NCBI GenBank assembly: GCA_002364325.1
Contig: DEXV01000006.1
Coordinates: forward strand, 417,468-481,467
DNA: 64,000 bases
DNA from: Gillisia sp. UBA3175
Lineage (GTDB): Bacteria; Bacteroidota; Bacteroidia; Flavobacteriales; Flavobacteriaceae
Reading direction: 5' to 3'
How positions within the stretch are numbered: position 1 is the first letter of the stretch; each line of letters begins with the position of its first letter. This document shows positions 46,199 to 56,140 of this stretch, piece by piece. The notes beneath the pieces were generated by a model that was given only the letters and a program-made list of their open reading frames with translations, was not told the origin of the DNA and searched no databases. The translations under genes and the position numbers were made by a program.

Positions 46199-47518
46199 CT
46201 AGTCTAAATTGGAAGGTAATATCCAATCATGGTGTTTAAAATGATGCCATTCTTCACTACCAAGATCTACTTTTGGATCTATAAATCGTTGATACGGTCT
46301 TCCATTCACACTAACTTTCGAGTCTACAAAAACCTGAACATCTCTTCCTTCTTTAGCATATTCCCTTTTTAAACGCTGGGCAAATTGCCATATAAGATCT
46401 GGCTTGGAATTAATTGCTCCTAATTGTTTTGAAGACAAATATTTAGATTTATCTACAAACTCCATCAATTTTGTGTCTTTATCTACTATTCTAAAAACCG
46501 TGCGACCACTCTTGCTCCTAAGCATCATTCGCCAGGACAATCTATGTCCTTCCTCCGTCCAGAGCACTTCATCTTGAAAGAACCAATGCCTAAGAGGAAG
46601 TCCAATTTGCATTATAAACCAAATAGCGAGAACAGCAATCAAAAAATTTCTTTGCTTCGGAATAATTATTTCATTCTTATCATAATATTTCTTTTTTCGC
46701 CTCAAGAACCATTTGTTTATTTTTTCAGAAGGGAAAAAGAATAAAATGAAGGCAAGTGATAAGTACGGAAAGATCCCAATATGGAAAATGAAGCTGTTGA
46801 AAAGGTGAAAAAAGATGGCTGCAATAAATATTGGAACTCTTGTTTTTCTATACAATAAAAGTGGAATTATAAGGAGATCAAATAAAAATCCGAACCAAGA
46901 TATTGTGAAATGTGTCCATTTTTGCTGAAGCAAATCCCCTACTAACCAATAATCTGCTTTAGATCTCATTAAAATTCTCGGGAATTCCCCTGTAAACCAA
47001 TCGGGATATAATTTTGCCACTGAAGCATACGTATAAACTATAAACATTTGCGCAACAATAAATAGCCAAACCCATCTGGGCATAGAGATCTCTCGTAAAG
47101 ACTTATCTCTCCAAGCATCTATAGAGGCGTTCTTATGTGCAGGTAAAAAGAACATGATCCCACACAAAAGCATTAGTAAATAGTAATGATTGTTATAGGA
47201 AGATTTTTGCATAAGATATACAGAAGCCCACATGATTGTATAACAAAATATGCTGAATCTATATTTATATCCAACCATTACCAATAGTCCAAAAAGGCCC
47301 ATTAGTCCATAGTAATAAAGCATTCCATTTCCCGGAAGAGGTTGTAAGAATTCGAATCCAATAAAATTGAAGGTTTCCTGCGGCTCCATTAAGGTTCTGC
47401 GAACCCAACCTGTTGCAATACTTCCAAAGGCTTCTAGAGCTATAAGTAACCCAAAAAACACTCTGAAAACAACCAGAGCGCTATTATCTATTTGGGTGAA
47501 TAACCATCTATTCAGCAT
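46199..47518 (-). CDS. HTTM-domain membrane protein (vitamin K-dependent carboxylase-like)
   Basis: A 439-residue protein with several transmembrane segments over the first ~310 residues and a soluble C-terminal part. The order and conserved segments (IALEAFGSIATGWVRR, YASVAKLYPDWFTGEFP, LPLRHWFF) fit the HTTM family related to gamma-glutamyl carboxylase. True carboxylase activity has not been established for most bacterial members. It overlaps the end of ribF by 11 nt and is likely co-transcribed with it. Confidence 0.85.
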   Translation of the reverse strand: MLNRWLFTQIDNSALVVFRVFFGLLIALEAFGSIATGWVRRTLMEPQETFNFIGFEFLQPLPGNGMLYYYGLMGLFGLLVMVGYKYRFSIFCYTIMWASVYLMQKSSYNNHYYLLMLLCGIMFFLPAHKNASIDAWRDKSLREISMPRWVWLFIVAQMFIVYTYASVAKLYPDWFTGEFPRILMRSKADYWLVGDLLQQKWTHFTISWFGFLFDLLIIPLLLYRKTRVPIFIAAIFFHLFNSFIFHIGIFPYLSLAFILFFFPSEKINKWFLRRKKKYYDKNEIIIPKQRNFLIAVLAIWFIMQIGLPLRHWFFQDEVLWTEEGHRLSWRMMLRSKSGRTVFRIVDKDTKLMEFVDKSKYLSSKQLGAINSKPDLIWQFAQRLKREYAKEGRDVQVFVDSKVSVNGRPYQRFIDPKVDLGSEEWHHFKHHDWILPSNLD

Positions 47519-48446
47519 AGTTATCTTTAATATATTGGTCTGTAAATGCTTCGTCTTGTTTCATTGCGCGCTTTAAATCCTCTACAGAATCGAAATTCTT
47601 TTCATCTCTAATTCTGGCTAACATTTCTATTTGAAGTTTATTTCCATAAAGGTCTTCGTCCAACATAAAAAAATAGGTTTCGATGGTTTGTTCTTTTCCG
47701 CCAACGGTTGGATTTGTCCCTATATTCATCATCCCAAAGTATGGAATATCTTCTATAATAGATCTAACAATGTAAACCCCATTTTTGGGTATGAGTTTAT
47801 AATTTTCAGCTATTTTTAGGTTTGCGGTTGGATAGCCAAATTGTTTGCCTAAGCCTTTACCTTTTACTACCGTTCCTGTTAGCATGAAAGGTTGCTGAAG
47901 ATATCTGTTGGCCTTTTCTACCTTGCCTTCTAGTAAAGCCTTTCTTATCTTGGTAGAACTTACTGCTACATCTTCAATTTCCTGTTGCCCAATTTCTTCT
48001 ACCTCAAAATCGAATTGTTTTCCAAATTGTTTTAAGGTATTTATATCTGCGGTGCGATTTCTACCAAAACGGTGATCGTAGCCTATAATTATTTTTTTAG
48101 CATTCAAGGTGTTCACCAAAATATCCCGAACAAATTCTAATGCGGTAAGCCTAGAGAATTGATGAGTAAATGGATGAATAATTAGATGATCTATCCCAAA
48201 ACTTTTCAATATCTGGGTACGCTCCTCTATGGTATTAATCAATTTAATATCACTTTCATTTTGCAAAACCATCCTTGGATGGGGGAAAAAAGTTAAAATA
48301 GCCGACTCCATATTGCTAAGTTTTGCTGTATTAACTAACTTTTCTATGATCTTTTTATGTCCGGCATGAACTCCATCAAAAGTTCCAATGGTAATTACCG
48401 TTGGTTTATCACTTTTAAATGAATATGCTCCTTTATGTTCTTTCAA
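47508..48446 (-). CDS. ribF: Bifunctional riboflavin kinase/FAD synthetase
   Basis: A 312-residue enzyme making FMN from riboflavin and then FAD. The N-terminal adenylyltransferase domain shows TIGTFDGVHAGHKK (the HxGH motif). GKGLGKQFGYPTANL opens the C-terminal flavokinase domain (about residues 185-310). Length and order are standard. It sits between pth (7 nt upstream) and the HTTM gene (11-nt overlap). Confidence 0.96.
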   Translation of the reverse strand: MKEHKGAYSFKSDKPTVITIGTFDGVHAGHKKIIEKLVNTAKLSNMESAILTFFPHPRMVLQNESDIKLINTIEERTQILKSFGIDHLIIHPFTHQFSRLTALEFVRDILVNTLNAKKIIIGYDHRFGRNRTADINTLKQFGKQFDFEVEEIGQQEIEDVAVSSTKIRKALLEGKVEKANRYLQQPFMLTGTVVKGKGLGKQFGYPTANLKIAENYKLIPKNGVYIVRSIIEDIPYFGMMNIGTNPTVGGKEQTIETYFFMLDEDLYGNKLQIEMLARIRDEKNFDSVEDLKRAMKQDEAFTDQYIKDNYAE

Positions 48447-48453
48447 GAATGAA

Positions 48454-49020
48454 TTATTTACCGTTAAATGTATTCATTGTAATATTAATTCCAGCGGTAG
48501 CAAAAGATTTTATAAGTTCTGCACCAGTTTCAAAACGCTCTGGAAGCAGTTTTTCTTCTTCCGGAGACCACTCTCCCAGTACATAATCTACCTGCCTTCC
48601 TTTAGAAAAAGCATCGCTAATTCCAAATCTAAAGCGGTTGTAAGCAGTAGTCTTTAATTGAAGTTGAATATCTTTTAAACCGTTGTGCCCGCCATCACTA
48701 CCTTTTGTTTTTACTCGAATAGCACCAAATGTTAGATTTAGATCATCTGTTACTACTAAAAGGTTCTCTAAGGGAATCTTTTCCTTGGTCAACCAATAAC
48801 TAACAGATTTTCCACTTAAATTCATATAAGTGCTTGGCTTCAGCAATATAATGGTCCTGCTTTTAAACCTAAAGCTTGCAATATCCCCCAACTTATCTGT
48901 AGAAAAGGAAACTTCTTCCTTTTCAGCTAAAAAATCTACCATCTTAAAGCCAATATTATGTCTGGTATTATAATATTTGGGGCCAATGTTCCCAAGGCCC
49001 ACAATTAAAAATTTCTTCAT
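48454..49020 (-). CDS. pth: Peptidyl-tRNA hydrolase
   Basis: A 188-residue enzyme that recycles peptidyl-tRNA. It begins MKKFLIVGLGNIGPKYYNTRHNIGF in part (MKKFLIVGLGNIG), with the catalytic His in NTRHNIGF and the Asp in VVTDDLN. The frame stays open upstream to 49146. Starts at 49080 (MLSFFGRLL) or 49146 would add a basic, hydrophobic N-terminus, which some flavobacterial annotations include; ATG 49020 gives the standard length. It is followed by ribF at 7 nt. Confidence 0.93.
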   Translation of the reverse strand: MKKFLIVGLGNIGPKYYNTRHNIGFKMVDFLAEKEEVSFSTDKLGDIASFRFKSRTIILLKPSTYMNLSGKSVSYWLTKEKIPLENLLVVTDDLNLTFGAIRVKTKGSDGGHNGLKDIQLQLKTTAYNRFRFGISDAFSKGRQVDYVLGEWSPEEEKLLPERFETGAELIKSFATAGINITMNTFNGK

Positions 49021-49212
49021 AGGATCTACTTCTTCCTTTGGTTGTTTTTTATTTAATAATCTTCCGAAAAAAGACAGCATGGAAATAATTTTGGTAAAGA
49101 TAAAATTAAAAATATTCTTCAGCCTATCAATTTTGGCCATCAGCAAAAAATGAAGAGGATCTCTGCATTAATTAATTTCTTGGTTATACAATTTGGAAGT
49201 TGAATTCATTTC

Positions 49213-49250
49213 AAAAAAAAAATTCCCTTTCAGTAAAACCGAAAGGGAAT
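49213..49250 (-). terminator. Rho-independent terminator downstream of rplY
   Basis: ATTCCCTTTC (49222-49231) pairs with GAAAGGGAAT (49241-49250). The A tract at 49213-49222 gives a U run after the hairpin on the minus strand. It separates rplY from pth. Confidence 0.85.
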
Positions 49251-49277
49251 GCTTTTAATTGTATACAATATATTTGC

Positions 49278-49913
49278 TTACTCTTTAACAGCAGCCACAT
49301 CATCAGTTTCAGTAGCTGGTACTTCATCTGCAGCAACTTCTTCTTCTTCATCTTCTTCAGCAACAATATTACGAGATGTCTTAACTTGACAAATTACTGT
49401 GTTGTCTGGATGTTGAATAGTGTAATCGTCACTTGCTAAAGCAGTAACGTACAATTTATTTCCAATTTTAAGTGAAGTAACATCGGCTTCAATAAAGTCT
49501 GGAAGGTTTCCAGGAAGACCCTTCACCTTTAAACGACGTAAGTTATAACGTAAAACCCCACCGTTTTTAACTCCACGTGCAGTACCTTTAGTGTGCACAG
49601 GAATTTCCATATTAATTTCCTTGTCTTCAAATATCTGATAGAAATCCATGTGTAGGATAGCATCGGTTACCGGGTGAAATTGGATGTCCTGAAGAACAGC
49701 GTCAATTTTATCCCCACCTTCTAAGTCTATTACCACAGTATGCACATCTGGTGTGTATACTAGGTCCTTGAAGGCAATTTCATCTGCTGAAAAATGTAAT
49801 GGTTCGCCTCCTCCGTATACTACGCAAGGAACCTTTCCAGCATTACGTAAGGCCTTAGTTACCTTTTTGCCTACGCTTTCTCTTTTAGATCCGTTGATCG
49901 TGATTGATTTCAT
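49278..49913 (-). CDS. rplY: 50S ribosomal protein L25 (CTC/TL5 type)
   Basis: A 211-residue L25 of the long CTC/TL5 form that binds 5S rRNA. The N-terminal L25 domain ([19 protein letters not shown], about 1-95) is followed by a beta-rich C-terminal domain (about 96-180). An acidic Glu/Ala/Asp tail (about 190-211) is common in Bacteroidota. A CACCTTTG sequence just upstream resembles a weak -7 element. It is located between prs and pth, a common arrangement. Confidence 0.95.
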   Translation of the reverse strand: MKSITINGSKRESVGKKVTKALRNAGKVPCVVYGGGEPLHFSADEIAFKDLVYTPDVHTVVIDLEGGDKIDAVLQDIQFHPVTDAILHMDFYQIFEDKEINMEIPVHTKGTARGVKNGGVLRYNLRRLKVKGLPGNLPDFIEADVTSLKIGNKLYVTALASDDYTIQHPDNTVICQVKTSRNIVAEEDEEEEVAADEVPATETDDVAAVKE

Positions 49914-50024
49914 TATAAAAAATTTTAGTGTGCAAAGGTGCGACTTTTTTCGCTAGTATAAAATACTGGAACGTAAATAATTAGAGATCTAACAATTTAT
50001 TCAAAATTTTACTGAAAATTCAGA

Positions 50025-50966
50025 TTACATTATAAATTTTGAACTGATAGATTTATTGTGATGAACTCTTGTCATAACATCTGCAAAAAGATCGGCACAG
50101 CTTACTACTCTTATTTTATCGCTTTCTTGTTTTAGCGGAATAGAATCGGTTACAATTAATTCTTTTAATTTTGAATCTTCAATTCTTTTATAAGCATCGC
50201 CAGAAAGCACTGGGTGAGTACAAATAGCCCTAACGCTTATCGCTCCTTTTTCCATCATCACATCTGCAGCTTTGGTAAGAGTTCCAGCAGTATCTACCAT
50301 ATCATCTACCAATACCACATTCTTTCCAGTTACATCTCCGATAAGCTCCATGTGGGAAATAAGATTTGCCTTAGCCCGCTGTTTATAACAGATCACCACG
50401 TCACTTTCCATGGCTTTTGAGTAAGCATAGGCTCTTTTAGAACCTCCCATATCTGGTGAAGCAATAGTTAGATTCTCTAAATTAAGGCTTCTTAAATAAG
50501 GCAAGAATACGGTGGAAGCAAATAAGTGATCTACAGGTTTCTCAAAAAACCCTTGAATTTGATCTGCGTGAAGATCCATAGTGATAATTCGTGTTGCACC
50601 TGCAGTTTCCAAAATACTAGCAACCATTTTTGCTGCTATTGGCACCCTTGGCTTATCTTTTCTATCCTGTCTTGCCCAACCAAAATAAGGCATTACCGCA
50701 GTAATATGTCTTGCTGAGGCCCTTTTTGCAGTATCCAACATAAGTAGCATTTCCATAAGGTGATCTGCACCGGGATGGGTAGATCCTATTATAAAAACAC
50801 GAGACCCACGTACAGATTCTTCAAAAGAAGGTTGAAATTCTCCATCACTATAAGTACTAGTAATTACATTTCCCAGTGGTGTTCCATAGGCTGCTGCTAT
50901 TTTTTCGGCCAGCGCTCTACTTTGGGTACAATTAAAAATTTTTGCTTCGGGAATTACATTTGGCAT
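50025..50966 (-). CDS. prs: Ribose-phosphate pyrophosphokinase
   Basis: A 313-residue enzyme making PRPP from ribose 5-phosphate and ATP for nucleotide, His and Trp synthesis. Class I features are the ATP-binding FGWARQDRK segment, DLHADQIQGFF, and the PRPP-binding loop VLVDDMVDTAGT. Length is standard. A -7 element (51014-51021) lies upstream. Confidence 0.96.
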   Translation of the reverse strand: MPNVIPEAKIFNCTQSRALAEKIAAAYGTPLGNVITSTYSDGEFQPSFEESVRGSRVFIIGSTHPGADHLMEMLLMLDTAKRASARHITAVMPYFGWARQDRKDKPRVPIAAKMVASILETAGATRIITMDLHADQIQGFFEKPVDHLFASTVFLPYLRSLNLENLTIASPDMGGSKRAYAYSKAMESDVVICYKQRAKANLISHMELIGDVTGKNVVLVDDMVDTAGTLTKAADVMMEKGAISVRAICTHPVLSGDAYKRIEDSKLKELIVTDSIPLKQESDKIRVVSCADLFADVMTRVHHNKSISSKFIM

Positions 50967-51013
50967 GTTGTGTTGTGTTTTTAAGTTGAAAACTGTGGTT
51001 TTGTTGCGTGCCC

Positions 51014-51047
51014 CAAATTTAGAAATTTATTCCCTGCTAAGCTTCAA
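51014..51047 (-). promoter_or_regulatory. Putative prs promoter
   Basis: On the minus strand TTG (51047-51045), a 23-nt spacer, then TAAATTTG (51021-51014) fits the Bacteroidota promoter pattern and lies 47 nt before the prs ATG. Confidence 0.5.
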
Positions 51048-51250
51048 CTAGCTCATAGAATGTTCTTAAAGTTTTGGAGTTATAATTTAAATTCAAAATA
51101 GTTAAAATGTTTAGTCTTGTATTTACCTATTTAAAACAGTTCAGATTAATAGCAAAAACTCTCTAAATAAAGCCTATTGGAAAAATAGATATACACAAAT
51201 TATAGCCTTCAGCAAACTATAAAAATTTATTACAACTTTATACTTTTCAA
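51048..51250. other. AT-rich divergent intergenic region
   Basis: Between the prs promoter and the next plus-strand gene. No open reading frame, RNA gene or repeat is recognisable; it is AT-rich upstream sequence for both divergent units. Confidence 0.6.
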
Positions 51251-51281
51251 TTTCTACAAATGAGCTAATACATTATCTTTG
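51251..51281 (+). promoter_or_regulatory. Putative promoter of the 114-aa protein gene
   Basis: TTTC, a 19-nt spacer, then TATCTTTG (51274-51281), an exact -7 match 21 nt before the ATG at 51303. Confidence 0.45.
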
Positions 51282-51302
51282 CTTGTAATTATTTTTCAGA
51301 AA

Positions 51303-51647
51303 ATGGAAGAAGAAAAAAAAGATATCTATCAAACCGCCGAAGTGATTTTACTGATCATTAAATATGAAGGTGAGATTGAAGATATTATAGAATATCCTGT
51401 AGAATTTGAAGCTGCGTATAAGGAGCTGCTTCAATACAAGATCATCAAAAAAGGAGAGGAGAAATACCTGCCCGACGTTAATTTTGATAAAGCTCACGAA
51501 CTGGGCTTCAGTAAATATGTCGAAAAGATCAACAAACCATCCAAACTTAGACAATACATTACCAGTAAACCAGCCTTAGGGGTATTGGCAGGAGCCGTTT
51601 TGGTCACTGCTGGTTACCTGATGCGGCCTGAGAAAAAATATAACTAA
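51303..51647 (+). CDS. Small protein with C-terminal membrane segment, unknown function
   Basis: A 114-residue protein. ATG 51303 (MEEEKKDIYQTAE) is chosen over a TTG 24 nt upstream because it lies properly behind a -7 element. The N-terminal ~90 residues are charged and mixed alpha/beta. A Gly/Ala/Val-rich hydrophobic stretch (about 92-107) then a short basic tail suggest a tail-anchored membrane protein. I recognise no family. It converges on the fructokinase gene with a 27-nt gap. Confidence 0.65.
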   Translation: MEEEKKDIYQTAEVILLIIKYEGEIEDIIEYPVEFEAAYKELLQYKIIKKGEEKYLPDVNFDKAHELGFSKYVEKINKPSKLRQYITSKPALGVLAGAVLVTAGYLMRPEKKYN

Positions 51648-51674
51648 TCAAGAACATCGCGGCAAGACTAACTA

Positions 51675-52565
51675 TTACTTCGGAAACATAAAATTTTGAA
51701 TTTGCTGCATATTGATCTCAGGATTTGCGCCGCTACTTCCGGCAACAAGGGCTCCCATAGCACATGCAAAATCCAGGGCGATTTGAGGATCCTCCTTTTG
51801 AAGTAATTTTGCAATTAATGAGGCAAGGAAGGAATCGCCGGCACCAACAGTGTCTTTCACTTTAATTTTATATCCACTATTATAATACCATTTTGCCTTA
51901 TGAAAAAGCACAGCTCCGTGATTTCCTTTGGTGACACAAATTGTATTTGGCAAAAAGGTTTCGGCTATAAACTTTATATTCTGCTCCAGAGAATTGAATT
52001 TTGAGCCCATCATTTCTGAAATTTCAAATAATTCATCATCATTGAATTTCACGAAATTTGAAGATCGCAGAAGTTGCTTAAGGACCTCTTTTTTATAATG
52101 TGGAGGACGTAAGTTGATATCGAAAACTTTATAGGTTGCCACATTTAGTAATTCGAATAAGGTATTCCTGCTAATTTCATCCCTGCAAACCAAACTTCCG
52201 AAGATGAAGACATCCGATTTTTTGGTGATGTCCACTTTAATTTTTGAAACTTCAATTTTATCCCAGGCCGCCGGATGTTTGATCTCGTACGATGCAGAAC
52301 CTCTCTCATTTAAAATTACCTGAACCTCTCCGGTGGGATAGTTGGAAGTGGTAGAAACAGCATCTACAGAAATTCCTGAATTACTTATATAATCACGAAT
52401 TTCATTACCATTTTTATCTTCTCCAATCTGACTTATAACTGAGGTGTCAATTCCTAAAGAATTCATCCTTAAGGCAACATTCAAAGGAGCTCCACCAATT
52501 TTTTTGTGATTTGGAAATACATCCCATAAAACTTCCCCAAAGCAAACGGCTTTAATTTTTTCCAT
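51675..52565 (-). CDS. PfkB family sugar kinase, probable fructokinase
   Basis: A 296-residue ribokinase-family kinase starting at ATG 52565 (MEKIKAVCFGEVLWDVFP). The N-terminal di-Gly region (KIGGAPLNVA) and the C-terminal anion-hole/catalytic motif DTVGAGDSFLASL are intact. The operon with GH32 and a sugar porter points to fructose released from sucrose or fructans as its substrate. Its start lies 14 nt inside the end of the GH32 gene, so translation is probably coupled. Confidence 0.88.
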   Translation of the reverse strand: MEKIKAVCFGEVLWDVFPNHKKIGGAPLNVALRMNSLGIDTSVISQIGEDKNGNEIRDYISNSGISVDAVSTTSNYPTGEVQVILNERGSASYEIKHPAAWDKIEVSKIKVDITKKSDVFIFGSLVCRDEISRNTLFELLNVATYKVFDINLRPPHYKKEVLKQLLRSSNFVKFNDDELFEISEMMGSKFNSLEQNIKFIAETFLPNTICVTKGNHGAVLFHKAKWYYNSGYKIKVKDTVGAGDSFLASLIAKLLQKEDPQIALDFACAMGALVAGSSGANPEINMQQIQNFMFPK

Positions 52566-54171
52566 CTGCATTCTTATTTTCAAAATCAAACTGGTTTATT
52601 TCTATATTTTTCAGTTCAAAATCTCCTTCGGCTTTTACAGAAAATGATGTGTAGGGTTTTTTAGGAAAGAAAATCTCGGTCATTAAAGTTTCACCCTTAT
52701 CATAAAAAAGTTCAATGGAAGTCCTGTCTAGGATCATTAGTACAGATAAAGTATCCGATGAGGAGGTACGTGGACCATGGGAAATAGTTCCTGCAAATTC
52801 ATCATTGAAATCTGTAATTCCTGACTCTTCCCGGTTGATATAAAATTGTTTTTTAGAATGGTTATAGCCAAATTTGAAAATTTCTCCTTCTACATTGCTT
52901 AAGCTAAATTCATAGTTCATTTGCTTTAGGTTGGGAATTTCAAATTTTATTTCGGCCCTAGTAAGATCTTTTTCTGTTTCAGAGGCAATTTCAGCTGAAC
53001 TTTTTACTACAAGTTGGTCCTTCTGAAATAGTGCTTTCTTGTAGGTATCGAGTTCTTCTACCGGCATGGAAAATATCCTGTAGGTATCGCCTACTTTTTT
53101 CAGGCTGAGCTCTCTTGCAACTGTCATTGAGCTTCTCCAGTTTTCAGTTGGGACTTCCTGTGCATATAGCCAGTTGGACATCCAGCCCATAAATAATTTT
53201 CGCCCATCACTATCAGGAATATTAGACCAGGTAACCCCGGCATAATTATCTTTTCCGTAATCTATCCAGTGATCATGTTTTTCAGGAAGCTTTTCCATAG
53301 AAGGATCCACCTTAAATTCTTTTCCATTAAAATCCCCAACGAAATATTGGGTACCGGAACCGCCATTAAATCCACCGGGATTAAGGCTTTGAATAAGTAC
53401 CCATTTAATTTCTTCTGAATTCTCCACCTTCATTGGGAAAAAATCTGGGCATTCCCAAACTCCGTCGTGAGCACCGGTTCCTTCACCAAAATCTGAAAGT
53501 AATTTCCAATTTTTTAAATTTGATGATCCATAAAACAGAGTTCTATCTACCGTAGCTAAAGCCATAAGCCACTGTTTATTTTGTTCATCCCAAATCACCT
53601 TAGGATCGCGAAAATTCTTTATTTCCGGATTGGCTATAACAGGATTCGCTTTATATTTGGTCCAGGTTTTTCCTTCGTCCAGGCTGTAAGCAATAGCTTG
53701 AGATTGATAATCTATTCTTCCTTCTGCTTCCCCTTTTGGGTTGTGGTAAGTAAATATTGCTACAACCGGTGGAGTGGTACCATCTCCAAAACCCGAGGTA
53801 TTATCAACATCTACAACAGCGCTTCCAGAAAAAATATAGCCAAGTTCATCTGGTTTCAATGCGATAGGCAATTCCTCCCAGTTCACCATATCTTTACTAG
53901 TTGCATGCCCCCAATGCATAGGGCCCCAAACATTGCCTTCAGGATAATATTGAAAGAACAAATGATAAGTACCATTTAGGTAGAACATTCCGTTAGGATC
54001 ATTCATCCAGTTTTCCTGAGGTGTAAAATGAAAATTGGGACGAAAGATCTCATCTGCGGCTACTTCAGAAACTTCCATTGCTTCGGTATCCTGCTTTTCA
54101 TTATTCTTACAAGAAGTAAGGCTAAATAGAACAATTATTATAAGGCTGAGTATTATATTTCTTTTTTTCAT
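52552..54171 (-). CDS. GH32 lipoprotein: levanase/inulinase/invertase type
   Basis: A 539-residue glycoside hydrolase of family 32, which cleaves beta-fructosides. A lipoprotein signal (FSLTSC, Cys about 20) places it on the cell surface or in the periplasm. The five-bladed propeller carries the nucleophile in WMNDPNG, the transition-state stabiliser in FRDPK, and the acid/base Glu in ECPDFF. A C-terminal beta-sandwich (about 390-535) is typical. Sucrose, levan or inulin are all possible substrates. It is the second gene of an operon with a sugar porter and a fructokinase. Confidence 0.93.
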   Translation of the reverse strand: MKKRNIILSLIIIVLFSLTSCKNNEKQDTEAMEVSEVAADEIFRPNFHFTPQENWMNDPNGMFYLNGTYHLFFQYYPEGNVWGPMHWGHATSKDMVNWEELPIALKPDELGYIFSGSAVVDVDNTSGFGDGTTPPVVAIFTYHNPKGEAEGRIDYQSQAIAYSLDEGKTWTKYKANPVIANPEIKNFRDPKVIWDEQNKQWLMALATVDRTLFYGSSNLKNWKLLSDFGEGTGAHDGVWECPDFFPMKVENSEEIKWVLIQSLNPGGFNGGSGTQYFVGDFNGKEFKVDPSMEKLPEKHDHWIDYGKDNYAGVTWSNIPDSDGRKLFMGWMSNWLYAQEVPTENWRSSMTVARELSLKKVGDTYRIFSMPVEELDTYKKALFQKDQLVVKSSAEIASETEKDLTRAEIKFEIPNLKQMNYEFSLSNVEGEIFKFGYNHSKKQFYINREESGITDFNDEFAGTISHGPRTSSSDTLSVLMILDRTSIELFYDKGETLMTEIFFPKKPYTSFSVKAEGDFELKNIEINQFDFENKNADGKN

Positions 54172-54184
54172 TTCTGAATTTTAA

Positions 54185-55501
54185 CTATTTAAATGATAAT
54201 TCTTCGCTGAGTTGCTCTAGGGATTTTCCTTTAGTTTCTGGCATCATAAATAGGACGAACAATAACTGAAGGAACATCATAAAAGTGAAAAATGCAAAAA
54301 CATAGCCTGCTCCTATCGTAGAAAAAAGAAATGGAATAAGAGCAGGTATGATAGCTGCCAGAACCCAATGAGTGGAAGCACCGAAGGATTGACCTGAAGC
54401 TCTTAAATGGTTTGGGAAAACTTCAGATATAAACACCCAAATTACGGCTCCTTGGCCTATGGCATGGGACGCAATAAACATGAATAGAAATATAGGTATC
54501 CATAATCCGCCCCAATTAAGAAAAAATGCAGTTGCTACAAGGCCTAAGGAAATAATGTATCCAATGGAGCCAAAGAGCATCAGTTGTTTTCTACCGAGCC
54601 TGTCAATAAGAAAAACCCCCAGTAAGGTGAAGAGCAAGTTTACCACTCCAATTCCAATGCTGCTTAAAAGTGCTGTACTTACTCCCAAGCCAGCCTCTTC
54701 AAATATTCGGGGAGCATAATAAAGGAATGCGTTTATTCCTGATAACTGATTAAAGAATGCGATAAGGAAGGCCAGCAGAAGAGGGAATCTGTATTTGCGC
54801 ATAAAGATATTTTCCCCAGATAATTCCACTTCCGATTGGGCTTTTATCTCCAGCATCTTTTGCTTCACATCATCCTCGGGATAGATTATTTGCATCACTT
54901 TTTCGGCCTCGTCATACCTATTTTTAGAGATTAGCCAACGTGGACTTCGAGGCACAAAAAACACAAAAATAGTATAGAAAACTGCTGGGATCGCCTCCAC
55001 ACCCAACATCCATCTCCAGGGTTCTGCCCCGGTATTTCTAAGAAGATAGTTCGATAAAAATGCAATCAAAATTCCTAAAACGATATTGAATTGATACAGT
55101 GAAACCAAACGGCCCCGGTCTTTTGCAGGAGCGATCTCTGAAACATAGGTTGGTGCGGCAATGGTAGAAACTCCTACACCCACACCACCCAAAAATCTAA
55201 AAATTGCAAAGGTTATCGGGTCATTTGCAAAAGCCGATCCCACGGCAGAAATAACATAAAATATTCCAATCCAGATCAAGGTAGTTTTTCTGCCTAAGCG
55301 GTTGGTAGGGATACCACCAAAAATTGCTCCTGCCACAGTTCCCCATAACGCCATTGTCATAACCACGATTCCATGATAGGCATCAGAGGTTCCCCAAAGT
55401 AACTGTAATTGCTTGTCTGCTCCTGAAATTACTACGGTATCAAAACCAAATAAAAAACCGGCCATAGCGGCGGTTATAGACCATACTAAAATCTTATTCA
55501 T
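54185..55501 (-). CDS. Sugar porter family MFS transporter
   Basis: A 438-residue inner-membrane transporter with about 12 hydrophobic segments. Sugar porter signatures are NRLGRKT and DRLGRKQ in the two cytosolic loops, the PRSPRWLI segment after TM6, and PETKGKSLEQL at the C-terminus. It probably imports fructose or sucrose by proton symport. It is the first gene of the GH32/fructokinase operon; a long intergenic region with a palindrome lies upstream. Confidence 0.93.
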   Translation of the reverse strand: MNKILVWSITAAMAGFLFGFDTVVISGADKQLQLLWGTSDAYHGIVVMTMALWGTVAGAIFGGIPTNRLGRKTTLIWIGIFYVISAVGSAFANDPITFAIFRFLGGVGVGVSTIAAPTYVSEIAPAKDRGRLVSLYQFNIVLGILIAFLSNYLLRNTGAEPWRWMLGVEAIPAVFYTIFVFFVPRSPRWLISKNRYDEAEKVMQIIYPEDDVKQKMLEIKAQSEVELSGENIFMRKYRFPLLLAFLIAFFNQLSGINAFLYYAPRIFEEAGLGVSTALLSSIGIGVVNLLFTLLGVFLIDRLGRKQLMLFGSIGYIISLGLVATAFFLNWGGLWIPIFLFMFIASHAIGQGAVIWVFISEVFPNHLRASGQSFGASTHWVLAAIIPALIPFLFSTIGAGYVFAFFTFMMFLQLLFVLFMMPETKGKSLEQLSEELSFK

Positions 55502-56140
55502 ATGTAGATATTTATTTTTTTTAATCCCTCATTGAGCGTTTAAATCACCTTCCCTTTAGTAATCGGGAGCAATTCCTAAATCATCAGCGGTACTTGTTTC
55601 GTATTGCCTAAATGCTCATTTCATATCTAGGTTTTAGGAGCATTTAGCTGTTTATCAGAAATTATTAACTAGTTTCCATAATTAAATCTACGGAAATTTA
55701 AAATAATAGTTAATACTTATCCTAAGACTATATAGATCTTGTGAAATATAATTTTCTAGCGAAATACGTTTATTATTATCCTTTGAAAAAATAAGAATGA
55801 AATTGAATGGAGGATGCTAATTCAAAAACCTATTCCTATCCTAGGATAAATATTATTTTGTTTCCTAGTTATGGCAAAACTTCCTAGTTGGATGTATCCT
55901 TTGAAAGAACAAAAATGATATGGGCTTGTTTCAGTTGTAAACCTCAACACACTATAATACAAATATTTACATAATTTGGCAACTTCTGTATTGAAAAGTA
56001 AAACTTAACCGTGCTTATCCATAAAGCCAGTCAGATTTATAAAAATTTGAGATATCGCTGATATATAAATTTTATAAATTCTGTTGAGCTACGCTCATAA
56101 AGTTGAAAATTAATATTAAGTGAAGAGTTTAAGTTTGCAA
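55502..56140. promoter_or_regulatory. Long regulatory region upstream of the fructan operon
   Basis: 639 nt without a convincing gene. It contains the perfect 12-bp palindrome TATCCTAGGATA (55837-55848) and two copies of TATCCTTTGAAA (55777-55788 and 55895-55906). Two TCCTAGTT boxes lie near 55862 and 55882. These repeated TCCT-containing motifs could be operator sites. No TAnnTTTG -7 match is seen on the minus strand, and no regulator gene is adjacent. Confidence 0.4.
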
